Source: Peredibacter starrii
Lineage (GTDB): Bacteria; Bdellovibrionota; Bacteriovoracia; Bacteriovoracales; Bacteriovoracaceae
Assembly (NCBI RefSeq): GCF_034259205.1
Contig: NZ_CP139487.1
Span: forward strand, 2,046,001-2,110,000
Reading direction: 5' to 3'
DNA: 64,000 nucleotides
The number at the start of each line of letters is the position of its first letter. Within the stretch, counting starts at the first letter, position 1. The notes under the pieces were generated by a model. That model was given only the letters and a program-made list of their open reading frames with translations, had not been told where the DNA came from and searched no databases. Shown here piece by piece: positions 39,605 to 48,514 of this stretch. The position numbers and the translations under genes are program-made.

Positions 39605-40698
39605 ACTCTTTCCCAAATCCAGTACGTCACGGCCATGCCACCGTTTTTCAGATGTCTTTTGGTAAGAAGTTTATAATTACTTGGTGCTTTGAAGAGGTCA
39701 TCCATATCTGAAGGAAGGACCCAACCAAATCGAAGTGGTTTATCTACCGTCATGAACTTCTGCCAGGCCTCGCGCAGAAAGCTTCCGCGTTTTCCTTCAA
39801 TCTTGATTCGCTCTCCATAAGGAGGGTTACAAATCATAATGAACTCACCATCAATTCTAATTGGAGTTTTCACTGAATCTTGAACTGTGAGTTTTAATTC
39901 AGAGTTCTCGGAAACTTTTTTAATCAATACTTCGTTGAGATCAAAACCCTGAACTTCTTTTAATGGAAATGGCATTGTGACCAGTGGTAAGCGAACCATT
40001 TTCCCTTTGAAGAAAGGGGCTGTCTCAAAAGCGAAAGGACGAAGATGCAAGGGACGTCTGAAATTAATCGCCTCTGTGAGAAACGTTCCCGAACCACACA
40101 TGGGATCAACCAATGTCACTTCCTGTTCCAAACCCTGAAAGAGTTCCATCAAAAAAGCAGAGGCCAGATTTTCTCTGATTGGAGCTTCGCCTTTAATGAT
40201 TTGAAGTCCACGTTTGTAAAGTGGCTCACCCGTGAGATCAAGACTCAACGTTAAGTTATCATCCACCAGTCTTACGTAAAAAGTTTGCGGCGGATAATTT
40301 TTCTTTTCCCAGTCACGATTTAAGGGCTGCCTCACTAAGGCATCTGCCAGAGCGCCTCTAATCGTTTCTTCAATACGACCAGTATGCATGAGGCGGCTCT
40401 TTGAGCAGCTAATCTCAAACACCGGTTCCGGATGAGAAAGAAATTGATTCCATTTAAAGTTTACAAACTTTTGGTGAAGCTTCGGGAAGTCACGGACCTT
40501 AAACTCAGTCACACGCATAAGCATGCGGGTAGGAACTTTCAAAAGTGTGTGGGCCTTAACGATCCAATCCAAATCTGCATTGAGTTCAAGGCCACCTTTT
40601 AAGACATCAATCCCTGATACAGGACATTTCGACTCAACTTCCTTTAAAGCAAGGTCTTCGAGTCCAGGAGGTATGATTAAGAAAAGGCGGTATTCCAT
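39601..40698 (-). CDS. THUMP-domain rRNA methyltransferase, RlmL/RlmK-N-terminal-like
   Basis: The N-terminal 150 residues form a ferredoxin-like plus THUMP RNA-binding region, and the C-terminal part is a SAM-dependent methyltransferase with DPMCGSGTFLTEA as motif I and NPPYGER as the catalytic N-methyltransferase motif. This architecture is that of RlmL (23S G2445 N2-methylation) without the RlmK half, or of related single-domain enzymes. The ATG at 40698 begins with MEYRLFLIIPPGLE, the expected start; a TTG at 40716 would add six residues. It overlaps the convergent ABC gene by four bases. Confidence 0.86.
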   Translation of the reverse strand: MEYRLFLIIPPGLEDLALKEVESKCPVSGIDVLKGGLELNADLDWIVKAHTLLKVPTRMLMRVTEFKVRDFPKLHQKFVNFKWNQFLSHPEPVFEISCSKSRLMHTGRIEETIRGALADALVRQPLNRDWEKKNYPPQTFYVRLVDDNLTLSLDLTGEPLYKRGLQIIKGEAPIRENLASAFLMELFQGLEQEVTLVDPMCGSGTFLTEAINFRRPLHLRPFAFETAPFFKGKMVRLPLVTMPFPLKEVQGFDLNEVLIKKVSENSELKLTVQDSVKTPIRIDGEFIMICNPPYGERIKIEGKRGSFLREAWQKFMTVDKPLRFGWVLPSDMDDLFKAPSNYKLLTKRHLKNGGMAVTYWIWERV

Positions 40699-40733
40699 GG
40701 CCCAAGTATGCCTCAAAGTGTATTCTTTAGTCT

Positions 40734-41276
40734 ATGCAGGCTTTTTTAAAAAAACACGGTCCTAGTCACTCAGCTCATAGTCTTAAAATCGAATGGGAAT
40801 TCGTAGAGAACGAAATGACCATTCGTTTTACCGCCCAAAAGCGCACTTCGCGCCCATGGCTTGCGGATGAAACAAAAACCATGGACTGGTCGAAGAACTG
40901 GGGACTTTGGAACACAGACGTAATTGAGGCCTTTTTACAATTAAGAAAAGATCCTCAAGACAAGGCCGCTCCTTATCTTGAAATCCAAGTATCACCACTC
41001 AATCAGCCATTTGCTTTGATCATCACTGAACCTCGTAAAACATTTCACCCTCCAAAAGAGCTTGAGTTTACTCATGAATCAAGTGTGGATGGAAGAGTGT
41101 GGACAGGTGTGATGAAAGTAAAACTTCCAAGTGAACTTAAAGGCACTCATCTTTATGGTGGCTTCTTTGCTTGTTTGGATCATGAACCCCGTGAGTTCTA
41201 TGCTCTTGAACCAAATCCAGAGCAGAATCCTGATTTCCATCGACCTGAACTTTTCCTTCCATTGGGAGAAGCGTGA
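40734..41276 (+). CDS. CBM9-like (carbohydrate-binding/DOMON-like) domain protein
   Basis: The middle of the protein, NWGLWNTDVIEAFLQLR followed by PYLEIQVSPLNQ, matches the core of family 9 carbohydrate-binding-like domains (tryptophan, then Asp-Val-x-Glu-x-Phe). There is no signal peptide, so unlike most CBM9 domains it seems to stay in the cytoplasm; the true role may not be polysaccharide binding. It is 180 residues and overlaps the RsmI-like gene by four bases (GTGA), which implies co-translation. I could not find a catalytic domain. Confidence 0.6.
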   Translation: MQAFLKKHGPSHSAHSLKIEWEFVENEMTIRFTAQKRTSRPWLADETKTMDWSKNWGLWNTDVIEAFLQLRKDPQDKAAPYLEIQVSPLNQPFALIITEPRKTFHPPKELEFTHESSVDGRVWTGVMKVKLPSELKGTHLYGGFFACLDHEPREFYALEPNPEQNPDFHRPELFLPLGEA

Positions 41277-41968
41277 GCGAACTTATTCTTGTTCCTACTC
41301 CGATTTCAGATGATCTGCCACTTGAAACAGTGGCACGTGAACGTTTATTAGAAGATGCTCTGAAAGAAGATGTTGTCCTTTTAGTAGAAGAACATAAAGT
41401 AGGACGTCAGCGGTGGCTTAAGTGGGGCCTTCCAAGAGAAGCAATTGAAAAATTCCAACTTTTCAATGAACACACTCAGGAAAAAATGCGCCCTGATATC
41501 GTTAAGCTTCTGAAGTCAGGCAAGAGAGTTTATCTCTTAAGTGACTGTGGTCTTCCGGCTTTCTGTGATCCGGGACAACACCTAGTGGATGCTTGTCACA
41601 AACAAGGTATCAAGGTTACCTCGACACCATTTCCTAATTCGATTGCTCTGGCAGTTGCCCTTTCAGGTTTTTCGCATGACCGCTTTTCTTTTTGTGGATT
41701 TGTTCCGGTCAAAGACCCTGAACGCACGGATTGGATGAAACGCGAGCTTAAAAAAAATGAGACCCTGGTTTGGATGGAGACACCGTACCGTTTAAAAAAG
41801 CTAGTGGAAGAGCTCTCAAAACTCAACTCTAACCGTGAAATTTTCCTGGGAATGGATCTCGGAAATCCAGCAGAAACCCTCCTGCGTGGAACCCCTGGTT
41901 CAGTCATGAAACGTCTGGGAGAGACAGAGAAGCGGGAATTTGTTCTCGTTATTGGCCCAATTTCATAA
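41273..41968 (+). CDS. RsmI-like tetrapyrrole-methylase-fold SAM methyltransferase
   Basis: The protein has the features of the RsmI branch: an N-terminal LILVPTPISDDLP, the VYLLSDCGLPAFCDPGQHLVDAC motif, PFPNSIALAVALSGF, and METPYRLKKLVEEL. RsmI 2'-O-methylates C1402 of 16S rRNA. At 231 residues it lacks the 50-residue C-terminal domain of canonical RsmI, so it may be a paralogue with a different target. The start is GTG 41273, overlapping the stop of the CBM9-like gene. The 80 bases to the mevalonate operon hold a possible promoter. Confidence 0.78.
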   Translation: MSELILVPTPISDDLPLETVARERLLEDALKEDVVLLVEEHKVGRQRWLKWGLPREAIEKFQLFNEHTQEKMRPDIVKLLKSGKRVYLLSDCGLPAFCDPGQHLVDACHKQGIKVTSTPFPNSIALAVALSGFSHDRFSFCGFVPVKDPERTDWMKRELKKNETLVWMETPYRLKKLVEELSKLNSNREIFLGMDLGNPAETLLRGTPGSVMKRLGETEKREFVLVIGPIS

Positions 41969-41990
41969 TTATTTCAAATACTTGTATCTA
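41962..41990 (+). promoter_or_regulatory. Weak candidate promoter of the mevalonate operon
   Basis: TTCATA, 17 bases, then TATCTA, with four matches each to the consensus hexamers. It overlaps the last codon of the RsmI-like gene and would start transcription about 50 bases before the isomerase start at 42049. Confidence 0.25.
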
Positions 41991-42048
41991 TTGCCTTGTC
42001 TAACATTTGCTCATGACTTTGTGGTCAGTTTTTGATACATCAAGTCCT

Positions 42049-43065
42049 ATGGAATTTATCCCAAAAGCTCCTTTTTCTGATGAGTTAGCTCAGAGGAAAG
42101 GAGACCACATAGAACTCGCAAATAAGGCCCGAACCTCTGCGAGCAAGATTGATTCGCGTTTCAATTATGAACCGCTGTTTTTTGCACATCCAAATTCAGA
42201 AGCGAAATGGAAAACCAAATTCTTAAATTTTGATTTGGACTACCCGGTTTGGGTTTCAAGCATGACAGGTGGAACTGAACACGCCAAAAACATTAATGAA
42301 AATTTAGCTAAGCTTTGTGCTGAGTTTAAACTTGGTATGGGTCTTGGTTCGTGTCGCGCACTTCTTACTGATGATTCTCGTTTAAATGAGTTCGCAGTTA
42401 GAAAATTCATGGGGTCACAGCCATTGTTTGCGAACATTGGCATTGCTCAGGTTGAAGAGCTGGTGGCCAACGGCACTGAAAATAAACTCAATGAAATGGT
42501 GAAGAAAGTTGAGGCCGACGGTCTTATCATTCACATCAATCCACTTCAGGAATGGTTTCAGCCTGAGGGAGATCGTTTCACTAAACCTCCTCTAGAAACA
42601 CTCACCCGCGTCCTGGATAAACTTCAAACGAAAATCATCATTAAAGAAGTAGGGCAAGGCATGGGTCCTAAGAGTCTTCGTGCTCTTCTTGAACTTCCTA
42701 TCGCAGGGATTGAACTTGCGGCCTTTGGTGGAACAAACTTTACTCTCTTAGAGTATCTTCGTGCGACCAAAGATGAAACAAAAGAACCATTCATCAATGT
42801 GGGACATTCGGCCCGCGAGATGGTGGACATCCTGAATGCTCTCCCAACAAGAAATAAAGAATTTATAATCTCTGGTGGAATCACGAGCATGCTTGATGGT
42901 TACGAATTAAAAACCAAATTGAAGGCGAAATCACTCATTGGTATGGCGTCGGCGTTTTTAACTCCGGCACTTAATGATTATGAGACCCTTCGTACTTATT
43001 TTCTGCGCCAGCGTGAAGCGCTTCTCACAGCGAGAGATCTTCTGGTTAACAGGGAGGAAGAGTGA
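42049..43065 (+). CDS. fni: Type 2 isopentenyl-diphosphate delta-isomerase
   Basis: Fni (IDI-2) interconverts IPP and DMAPP using reduced FMN. QRKGDHIELA near the N-terminus, SSMTGG, GMGLGS, the catalytic-site segment IIHINPLQEWFQPEGDR with His, Asn, Gln and Glu, IIKEVGQGM and the C-terminal SLIGMASAFL are all in place. I chose ATG 42049 because it puts RKGDHIELA about 13 residues in, as is usual for the family; ATG 42013 and TTG 42007 would add 12 or 14 residues. It is the first gene of the mevalonate operon and overlaps mvaA by four bases (GTGA). Confidence 0.92.
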   Translation: MEFIPKAPFSDELAQRKGDHIELANKARTSASKIDSRFNYEPLFFAHPNSEAKWKTKFLNFDLDYPVWVSSMTGGTEHAKNINENLAKLCAEFKLGMGLGSCRALLTDDSRLNEFAVRKFMGSQPLFANIGIAQVEELVANGTENKLNEMVKKVEADGLIIHINPLQEWFQPEGDRFTKPPLETLTRVLDKLQTKIIIKEVGQGMGPKSLRALLELPIAGIELAAFGGTNFTLLEYLRATKDETKEPFINVGHSAREMVDILNALPTRNKEFIISGGITSMLDGYELKTKLKAKSLIGMASAFLTPALNDYETLRTYFLRQREALLTARDLLVNREEE

Positions 43066-44381
43066 AAACAGTTAGCGGCTTTTCAAAAATGTCGAAAGAG
43101 CAAAAGATTGAGTGGCTTTCAGAGCAGCTTCAAGGCGATTCTTCGGCACTGGTTAAAAATCTAAATCTCTACTGGCATCAGGATCAGGAAGTTCAAAAGC
43201 GTTTTGATGAATTTTCTGAGAACACACTTACCAATTACGATTTACCGTTTGGTCTATCACCGAACTTCTTAATTAACGGCAAAGTTTATTCTGTGCCTAT
43301 GGTGATTGAAGAATCATCAGTGGTGGCGGCCGCTTCTTTAGGAGCAAAATTCTGGCTTGATCGTGGTGGTTTCCACGCCAAAGTTATTTCGACTCGTAAA
43401 GTGGGCCAGGTTCACTTCCAATGGCAGGGTGAGAAATCAAAACTAGTTAATTTCTTCGAAGAAGCAAGAATTCGTCTTCTTTCTTCAGTTGAATCAATCA
43501 CTGCTAATATGGAAAAACGTGGCGGTGGGATTGTTGGTCTATCTCTTGTTGATATGACTGACAAAATTGAAAACTATTATCAAATCAAAGTTGAATGCGA
43601 AACTTGTAATGCCATGGGGGCGAACTTCATCAATTCAATCCTTGAAGAGATGGCGCAAGTGTTTAAGCGCGAAGTGATGATGGACTCTCGTTTTGAGAAC
43701 ACTGAGAAAGAAGTGCACATCATTATGTGTATCCTTTCTAACTACACTCCAGATTGTGTGGTTGAGTGTTCGGTAGAATGTCCAATCGATGAACTGGGAA
43801 CCGTGAATGGTCTTTCTGCTCGCGAGTTTGCTGAAAAATTCGCAACTGCAGTGAGAATTGCTGAAGTGGATCCAAACCGGGCCGTTACTCATAATAAAGG
43901 CATCATGAACGGTATCGATGCAGTGGTTCTGGCCACTGGTAACGACTTCCGTGCCATTGAGGCCTGTGCTCATGCATACGCTGCTCGTGATGGTCAGTAT
44001 CGTTCACTTTCAACTGTGAGCCTTGCTGGTGATAAGTTCAAGTTCTCAATTCGTATTCCACTTGCAGTGGGAACTGTTGGAGGTCTTACTTCACTTCACC
44101 CATTGGCGAAAACATCTCTGGCGATTCTGGAGAATCCAACTGCACCTGAACTTATGCAAGTCATGGCGGCAGTAGGTCTTGCTCAGAACTTCGGAGCGGT
44201 GAGATCGCTTGTGACAACTGGTATCCAGAAAGGTCACATGAAACTTCACCTTCTCAATATCCTGAACCAATTAGGCGCTACACCGGAACAAATCGAAGAA
44301 GGGAAGACACACTTCTCGGACAAGGTTGTTTCCTTTACGGCCGTTAGAAACTTTTTAACTCAATCAGTTCATACTCACTAA
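43062..44381 (+). CDS. mvaA: Hydroxymethylglutaryl-CoA reductase, class II-like
   Basis: MvaA reduces HMG-CoA to mevalonate with NAD(P)H. Catalytic-site segments are visible: EESS at 83-86, the dimer-type CNAMGAN at 182-188, K279 in HNKGIMNG, the GNDFRAIEACAHAYA segment, GTVGGLTSLHP, and the catalytic-base His392 in KGHMKLH. The absence of an N-terminal membrane domain and the EESS pattern point to class II. Translation begins at GTG 43062 inside the isomerase stop. The 439-residue length is normal. A ten-base gap leads to the next kinase gene. Confidence 0.93.
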   Translation: MKTVSGFSKMSKEQKIEWLSEQLQGDSSALVKNLNLYWHQDQEVQKRFDEFSENTLTNYDLPFGLSPNFLINGKVYSVPMVIEESSVVAAASLGAKFWLDRGGFHAKVISTRKVGQVHFQWQGEKSKLVNFFEEARIRLLSSVESITANMEKRGGGIVGLSLVDMTDKIENYYQIKVECETCNAMGANFINSILEEMAQVFKREVMMDSRFENTEKEVHIIMCILSNYTPDCVVECSVECPIDELGTVNGLSAREFAEKFATAVRIAEVDPNRAVTHNKGIMNGIDAVVLATGNDFRAIEACAHAYAARDGQYRSLSTVSLAGDKFKFSIRIPLAVGTVGGLTSLHPLAKTSLAILENPTAPELMQVMAAVGLAQNFGAVRSLVTTGIQKGHMKLHLLNILNQLGATPEQIEEGKTHFSDKVVSFTAVRNFLTQSVHTH

Positions 44382-44391
44382 AGGTAGGCGC

Positions 44392-45333
44392 ATGCGGGAT
44401 CAGTATTTCTATGGACATGGTAAGCTACTTTTATCGGGCGAGTATTTCGTTCTAGATGGAGCTCAGGCCCTGGCCTTACCAACAACCGTCGGTCAATCAA
44501 TGAAGGTGAAATACCGTCATTCTTATCAACCGACTCTTAACTGGAAGAGTGTCGATCACACAGGTAAAACCTGGTTCGAAGCAGATTATGAATTCTGGCA
44601 CTTTAAACCGATTCGTCCGACAGGTGACGTGACTGAGAAGTTCGTTCAGGACTGTCTATCGGCCGTTCGTCTTCAAAATCCTCATTTCCTTCGTGATGAT
44701 ATGGACGTTTTCGTTGAAACGAAAATCGAGTTCCCGCTTGAGTGGGGTCTTGGTTCTAGTTCAACATTCATTTATAACGTTGCTCAATGGGCCTATGTAA
44801 GTCCATTCGAACTTATCAAAAAGACCATTGGTGGCTCGGGATATGACATTGCTTGTGCGCAGGCAATGGGACCACTTTGTTTCCAGAAATTCGAAGGAAA
44901 ACCTCAGTGGGAATCAGCTCCATTTAATCCTTCTTTTAAAGATGATCTCTATTTCGTTTATCTCGGTCAGAAACAAAACTCTGCCCGTGAAGTGGTGAAG
45001 TACACAGATATGAAAATTGAAGGGAAGTCTCAAATTGTGGCGGAGATTTCTCAGCTCACAAAAGAGATGATTCACGCTAATGATCTTGTGACATTCAATA
45101 AGATCATTAAGTCTCACGAAGACATCGTGGCGAGCGCCCTTAAATACGAAAAAGTTAAAGATCTTCATTTCAGTGATTACTGGGGTGAAGTGAAGTCTCT
45201 TGGTGCTTGGGGTGGAGATTTTGCTCTGGCAACTTCTAACCGCGCTCCTCAAGAGACAAGAGAATATTTTGAAAACAAAGGTTTCACGACAGTGATTCCA
45301 TTTACTGAAATTGTTCGTTCGGAAATTCAATGA
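44392..45333 (+). CDS. GYDIA-type GHMP kinase, probable phosphomevalonate kinase
   Basis: The protein has the GHMP-kinase start HGKLLLSGEYFVLDGAQALALP, the ATP-binding loop LEWGLGSSSTF and the segment GGSGYDIACAQAMG, which gives the GYDIA name. Proteins of this type occur with mevalonate genes in Bacteroidota. In this cluster the other GHMP kinase looks like mevalonate kinase and MvaD is present, so phosphomevalonate phosphorylation is the step left for this protein; no direct motif proves it. The 3' end overlaps mvaD by four bases. Length is 313 residues. Confidence 0.78.
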   Translation: MRDQYFYGHGKLLLSGEYFVLDGAQALALPTTVGQSMKVKYRHSYQPTLNWKSVDHTGKTWFEADYEFWHFKPIRPTGDVTEKFVQDCLSAVRLQNPHFLRDDMDVFVETKIEFPLEWGLGSSSTFIYNVAQWAYVSPFELIKKTIGGSGYDIACAQAMGPLCFQKFEGKPQWESAPFNPSFKDDLYFVYLGQKQNSAREVVKYTDMKIEGKSQIVAEISQLTKEMIHANDLVTFNKIIKSHEDIVASALKYEKVKDLHFSDYWGEVKSLGAWGGDFALATSNRAPQETREYFENKGFTTVIPFTEIVRSEIQ

Positions 45334-46376
45334 GTCTAATTAGTTCGCTATCTCACTTAGAAGCTAAAGCATATAGCACCACATGGCGCTCGCCTTCAAA
45401 TATTGCCTTCGTTAAATATTGGGGAAAGAAAGGTCATCAGATTCCGGCCAACCCTTCGCTTTCGATGACACTCAAAGAGTGTTTCACTGAAACGAAAGTG
45501 GACTTTAAACCGGCCGACGCTTTGGGTGTAGATTTGTTTTTAGAAGGGAAGCGCGAAGACCGGTTTGCCCTTAAAATTAAAAACTATCTCGAGACATTAA
45601 CAACAGAGCTACCTTGGTTGAACAAGCTAGCGCTGAATATTGAAACTAAGAACACGTTTCCACATGGTGCTGGAATTGCTTCTTCGGCCTCTGGCCTTTC
45701 AGCATTGGCCCTGTGCTTAACTGATTACATCCAGTCTTTTTCTAACGAGAATGATCAGGATCTCTTCTTTAAACGTGCGAGCTTCTTATCGCGTCTTGCC
45801 TCTGGAAGCGCTTGTCGTTCGGTTTACGGAGGTTTTACCACTTGGGGTGAGGCAGATTTAGCAGAGGCATCTGATAAGTACGCGACTCCGATTTCTGTTC
45901 ATCCAGAGTTAGCACACTTAAAAGATACAGTATTAGTGATCAACGATGCAGAGAAGAGTGTTTCAAGCCGTGATGGCCACACTCGCATGAAAGAGCATGC
46001 TTTTGCCGAAGCTCGTTTCGCCCAGGCAAAGCACAACTTCAAAGGCATGGTAAATGCCATGAAGTCAGGTGATATGGAAGAAGTTGGAATGATCCTGGAG
46101 CAAGAGGCCTTGAGCCTTCATGCCATGTTCTTAACTTCACCAAATGCTTTCACACTATTTAAGCCTAATTCTATTGCGGCGATGGAACTCATCTGGGACT
46201 TCAGACGTGAGACCAAGCTTCCACTTTATTTTACTTTCGATGCTGGACCAAATCTTCATTTGATCTACCCGGATGTATTTAAGAACAAGATTAAAACTTT
46301 TATTTCCCATGAACTTGCTCCTCTTGCAGTGAAAGTCATCGATGATGAGAGAGGCGAGGGACCAGTTAAATGCTAA
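45330..46376 (+). CDS. mvaD: Diphosphomevalonate decarboxylase
   Basis: MvaD converts mevalonate diphosphate to isopentenyl diphosphate with ATP-dependent decarboxylation. The N-terminus WRSPSNIAFVKYWGK, the ATP loop FPHGAGIASSASGLSA and the SGSACRSVYGGF segment are diagnostic. C-terminal FTFDAGPNLHLIYP carries the expected aspartate. The 348-residue length is normal. It overlaps both neighbours (four bases with the GYDIA kinase, seven with mevalonate kinase), so all are translated from one message. Confidence 0.93.
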   Translation: MSLISSLSHLEAKAYSTTWRSPSNIAFVKYWGKKGHQIPANPSLSMTLKECFTETKVDFKPADALGVDLFLEGKREDRFALKIKNYLETLTTELPWLNKLALNIETKNTFPHGAGIASSASGLSALALCLTDYIQSFSNENDQDLFFKRASFLSRLASGSACRSVYGGFTTWGEADLAEASDKYATPISVHPELAHLKDTVLVINDAEKSVSSRDGHTRMKEHAFAEARFAQAKHNFKGMVNAMKSGDMEEVGMILEQEALSLHAMFLTSPNAFTLFKPNSIAAMELIWDFRRETKLPLYFTFDAGPNLHLIYPDVFKNKIKTFISHELAPLAVKVIDDERGEGPVKC

Positions 46377-47230
46377 CTCCTATGTATCCAGCGAAAGTAT
46401 TACTTCTGGGTGAATACACCATCTTAAATGGCTCGAAGGCCCTGGCCCTTCCGTATCATGAGCTTTCAGGGAAGTGGTCTACTGAAAATAACGAAACTGA
46501 AGTGAGAGAAAATTCCCGCAAGAGTCTTTTGAATCTTGCTGAGAAAATGAATCTTCCTCTTTTAAAGAAAGATTTGGGTGAAGGCCTTTGGTTTGATTCA
46601 TCTATTCCACAAGGTTTTGGTTTAGGTAGTTCCGGTGCCGTCATCGCAGCTGTGTTTGATCGTTATGGAAAAACTCAGGATGATTTAGAAGCAAATAAGA
46701 TCGCCCTTGCTCGTCTGGAAGATTTCTTCCATGGTTCGAGTTCTGGTTTTGATCCTTTAGTCAGTCATATTCAAAAACCTCTTCTCATTCACAACGTGCA
46801 TGAGGTGGAAGTTTTAGAAGAGCGTCCAAATCTTAAAGGCTTTTTCCTGGTAAATACCGGTAAGCCTCGTCAGACAGGTCCGCTTGTTTCCATTTACCAA
46901 GAGAAAATGAAAGACCCGCAATTTAAACAGGGTTGTGCAGAGATTCTGGCCAAAGATGTTAACTTTGCCATTGATGCAGTTTTAAAGAATGATACAACGA
47001 ACCTCTTTCACCATATTTGGCACATTTCGAAATTCCAGTGGGAGTTCTTTCCGGAAATGATTCCAACTTCTGTCCGTGGCCTTTGGGCACAGGGTCTGGA
47101 GACGGGCGATTTCGCTCTGAAATTGTGTGGAGCAGGTGGCGGTGGTTTTCTATTGGGATATAGTAACAAACTCGATTTGCATGAAATGAGACAAATTTTA
47201 AATACTCATGAACTAAGGGACCTGACATGA
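46370..47230 (+). CDS. mvk: Mevalonate kinase (GHMP family)
   Basis: It should phosphorylate mevalonate at the 5 position. Motifs are KVLLLGEYTILNGSKALALP near the N-terminus, IPQGFGLGSSGAVIAAV for ATP binding, EDFFHGSSSGFDPL for substrate binding and the C-terminal LCGAGGGGFLLG. The sequence is closest in style to Bacteroidota mevalonate kinases. At 286 residues it is somewhat short. Its stop overlaps the start of the GH15 gene by four bases (ATGA), which is odd for unrelated pathways. Confidence 0.86.
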   Translation: MLTPMYPAKVLLLGEYTILNGSKALALPYHELSGKWSTENNETEVRENSRKSLLNLAEKMNLPLLKKDLGEGLWFDSSIPQGFGLGSSGAVIAAVFDRYGKTQDDLEANKIALARLEDFFHGSSSGFDPLVSHIQKPLLIHNVHEVEVLEERPNLKGFFLVNTGKPRQTGPLVSIYQEKMKDPQFKQGCAEILAKDVNFAIDAVLKNDTTNLFHHIWHISKFQWEFFPEMIPTSVRGLWAQGLETGDFALKLCGAGGGGFLLGYSNKLDLHEMRQILNTHELRDLT

Positions 47231-48480
47231 AATGGATTTTGCTTTTTTTGTTACCGACTCTTGCTTTTGCTCAACCTTCTAAAGAACAACAATTCCGATT
47301 CAGCTTAAATACAGTCATTAAGAATTCAACTATGCCGGACGTTCGTCCAGGAATGGTTGTGGCATCTCCTAGCCGCGAAAACCCTGATTATTACTATGAC
47401 TGGGTCCGTGATACGGCCCTGACATACAGAGCGATGGTGGATTACTACGAGCTAACGAAAAATCCACAAATCAAAAAAATGATCTTCACTTGGATTGACT
47501 CTGAAACTTACCGTCAGAATCAGCCAACTTTCACGGGCCTTGGTGAGCCAAAATACTTCATCGATGGTTCTGGTTACACAGGTGGTTGGGGACGTCCGCA
47601 AAATGATGGCCCGGCTCTACGTGCTGTTGCCATGATTAAATTTGCTCGACTGATGCTTCAGGAAAATAATCAGGACTATGTTCTGAAGAAACTTTACCAC
47701 GGCGTTATTCCGGCCGATTCTCCTATCAAAAAAGATCTTGAATACACGGCCCACCACTGGAGAGAGCCAAGCTTCGAGCTTTGGGAAGAAGAAATGGGTC
47801 TTCACTTCTACACACTTCTTGCTCAGCACACTGCCCTTCAAGAAGGTGCAAAGCTAGCTCAAGAACTTGGTGACGCTGGAGCTGCTGATTTTTATAACGA
47901 GCAGGCGAGACAAATTGGTCAGATGCTATTGTCACAATTTACTGACGCTAATATCGGGATCAAAGCAACTATCAGACGCGTAAATGGTGGTCTTGGATAT
48001 AAGACTTCAAATATTGATGTGGCCCCACTTCTAGCGCTTAACCACAATGCCCCTTACCAAAAGCTCTTCTCGCTAAAGTCACCACACGTTGTGAAGTATG
48101 TGAACACGCTTGTTTCTGTTAACCGTCAGATCTACAAAGTGAATCACGACTATCCAAATCTGGGAGTGGCGATTGGCCGTTACCCGGAAGATAAGTACGA
48201 TGGTTATGTGACAACGAAAGAAGGTAACCCATGGTTCCTTTCTACACTTGCTCTTGGTGAGTTTTATTGCCAGGTTCGCAACGAAGCTAAAAACAGCAAG
48301 CTAAATGACCTGATTGAAAAACAATTTGCTCGTGCTCTTTTCCATTCTGATAGAAAGGGTGCGATGTCTGAGCAGATCAACCGTTATGACGGTCACATGC
48401 AAGGTGCTTATGAGTTAACGTGGTCTCATAATGCTTTCATGACTGCCATGATGAGATGTGGATTAGTTAAAAGAAAATAA
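47227..48480 (+). CDS. Secreted GH15 glucoamylase-like enzyme
   Basis: A signal peptide (MKWILLFLLPTLAFA) precedes a GH15 domain with the fungal/bacterial glucoamylase motifs YYYDWVRDTALTYRA, GGWGRPQNDGPALRA, the catalytic acid region EPSFELWEEEMG, GNPWFLSTLALG and the C-terminal base region SEQINRYDG. Such enzymes release glucose from starch-like or other alpha-glucans. At 417 residues it is single-domain with no starch-binding module. It is the last gene of the mevalonate operon, overlapping mevalonate kinase by four bases, and a strong terminator follows. Confidence 0.9.
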   Translation: MKWILLFLLPTLAFAQPSKEQQFRFSLNTVIKNSTMPDVRPGMVVASPSRENPDYYYDWVRDTALTYRAMVDYYELTKNPQIKKMIFTWIDSETYRQNQPTFTGLGEPKYFIDGSGYTGGWGRPQNDGPALRAVAMIKFARLMLQENNQDYVLKKLYHGVIPADSPIKKDLEYTAHHWREPSFELWEEEMGLHFYTLLAQHTALQEGAKLAQELGDAGAADFYNEQARQIGQMLLSQFTDANIGIKATIRRVNGGLGYKTSNIDVAPLLALNHNAPYQKLFSLKSPHVVKYVNTLVSVNRQIYKVNHDYPNLGVAIGRYPEDKYDGYVTTKEGNPWFLSTLALGEFYCQVRNEAKNSKLNDLIEKQFARALFHSDRKGAMSEQINRYDGHMQGAYELTWSHNAFMTAMMRCGLVKRK

Positions 48481-48486
48481 ATGAGT

Positions 48487-48512
48487 AAGGGCCCATACGG
48501 GCCCTTTTTTTT
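48487..48512 (+). terminator. Terminator of the mevalonate/GH15 operon
   Basis: GGGCCC, ATAC, GGGCCC forms a six-pair GC stem extended by AA/TT, with a tetraloop and eight following thymines: a classical intrinsic terminator. On the other strand no T-run follows, so the convergent crotonase gene gains less from it. Confidence 0.93.
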
Positions 48513-48514
48513 GA

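Noticed and set aside
44914-45330. 138-codon minus-strand frame
   Set aside because: Antisense to the GYDIA-type kinase, which is well supported by its motifs and gene overlaps.
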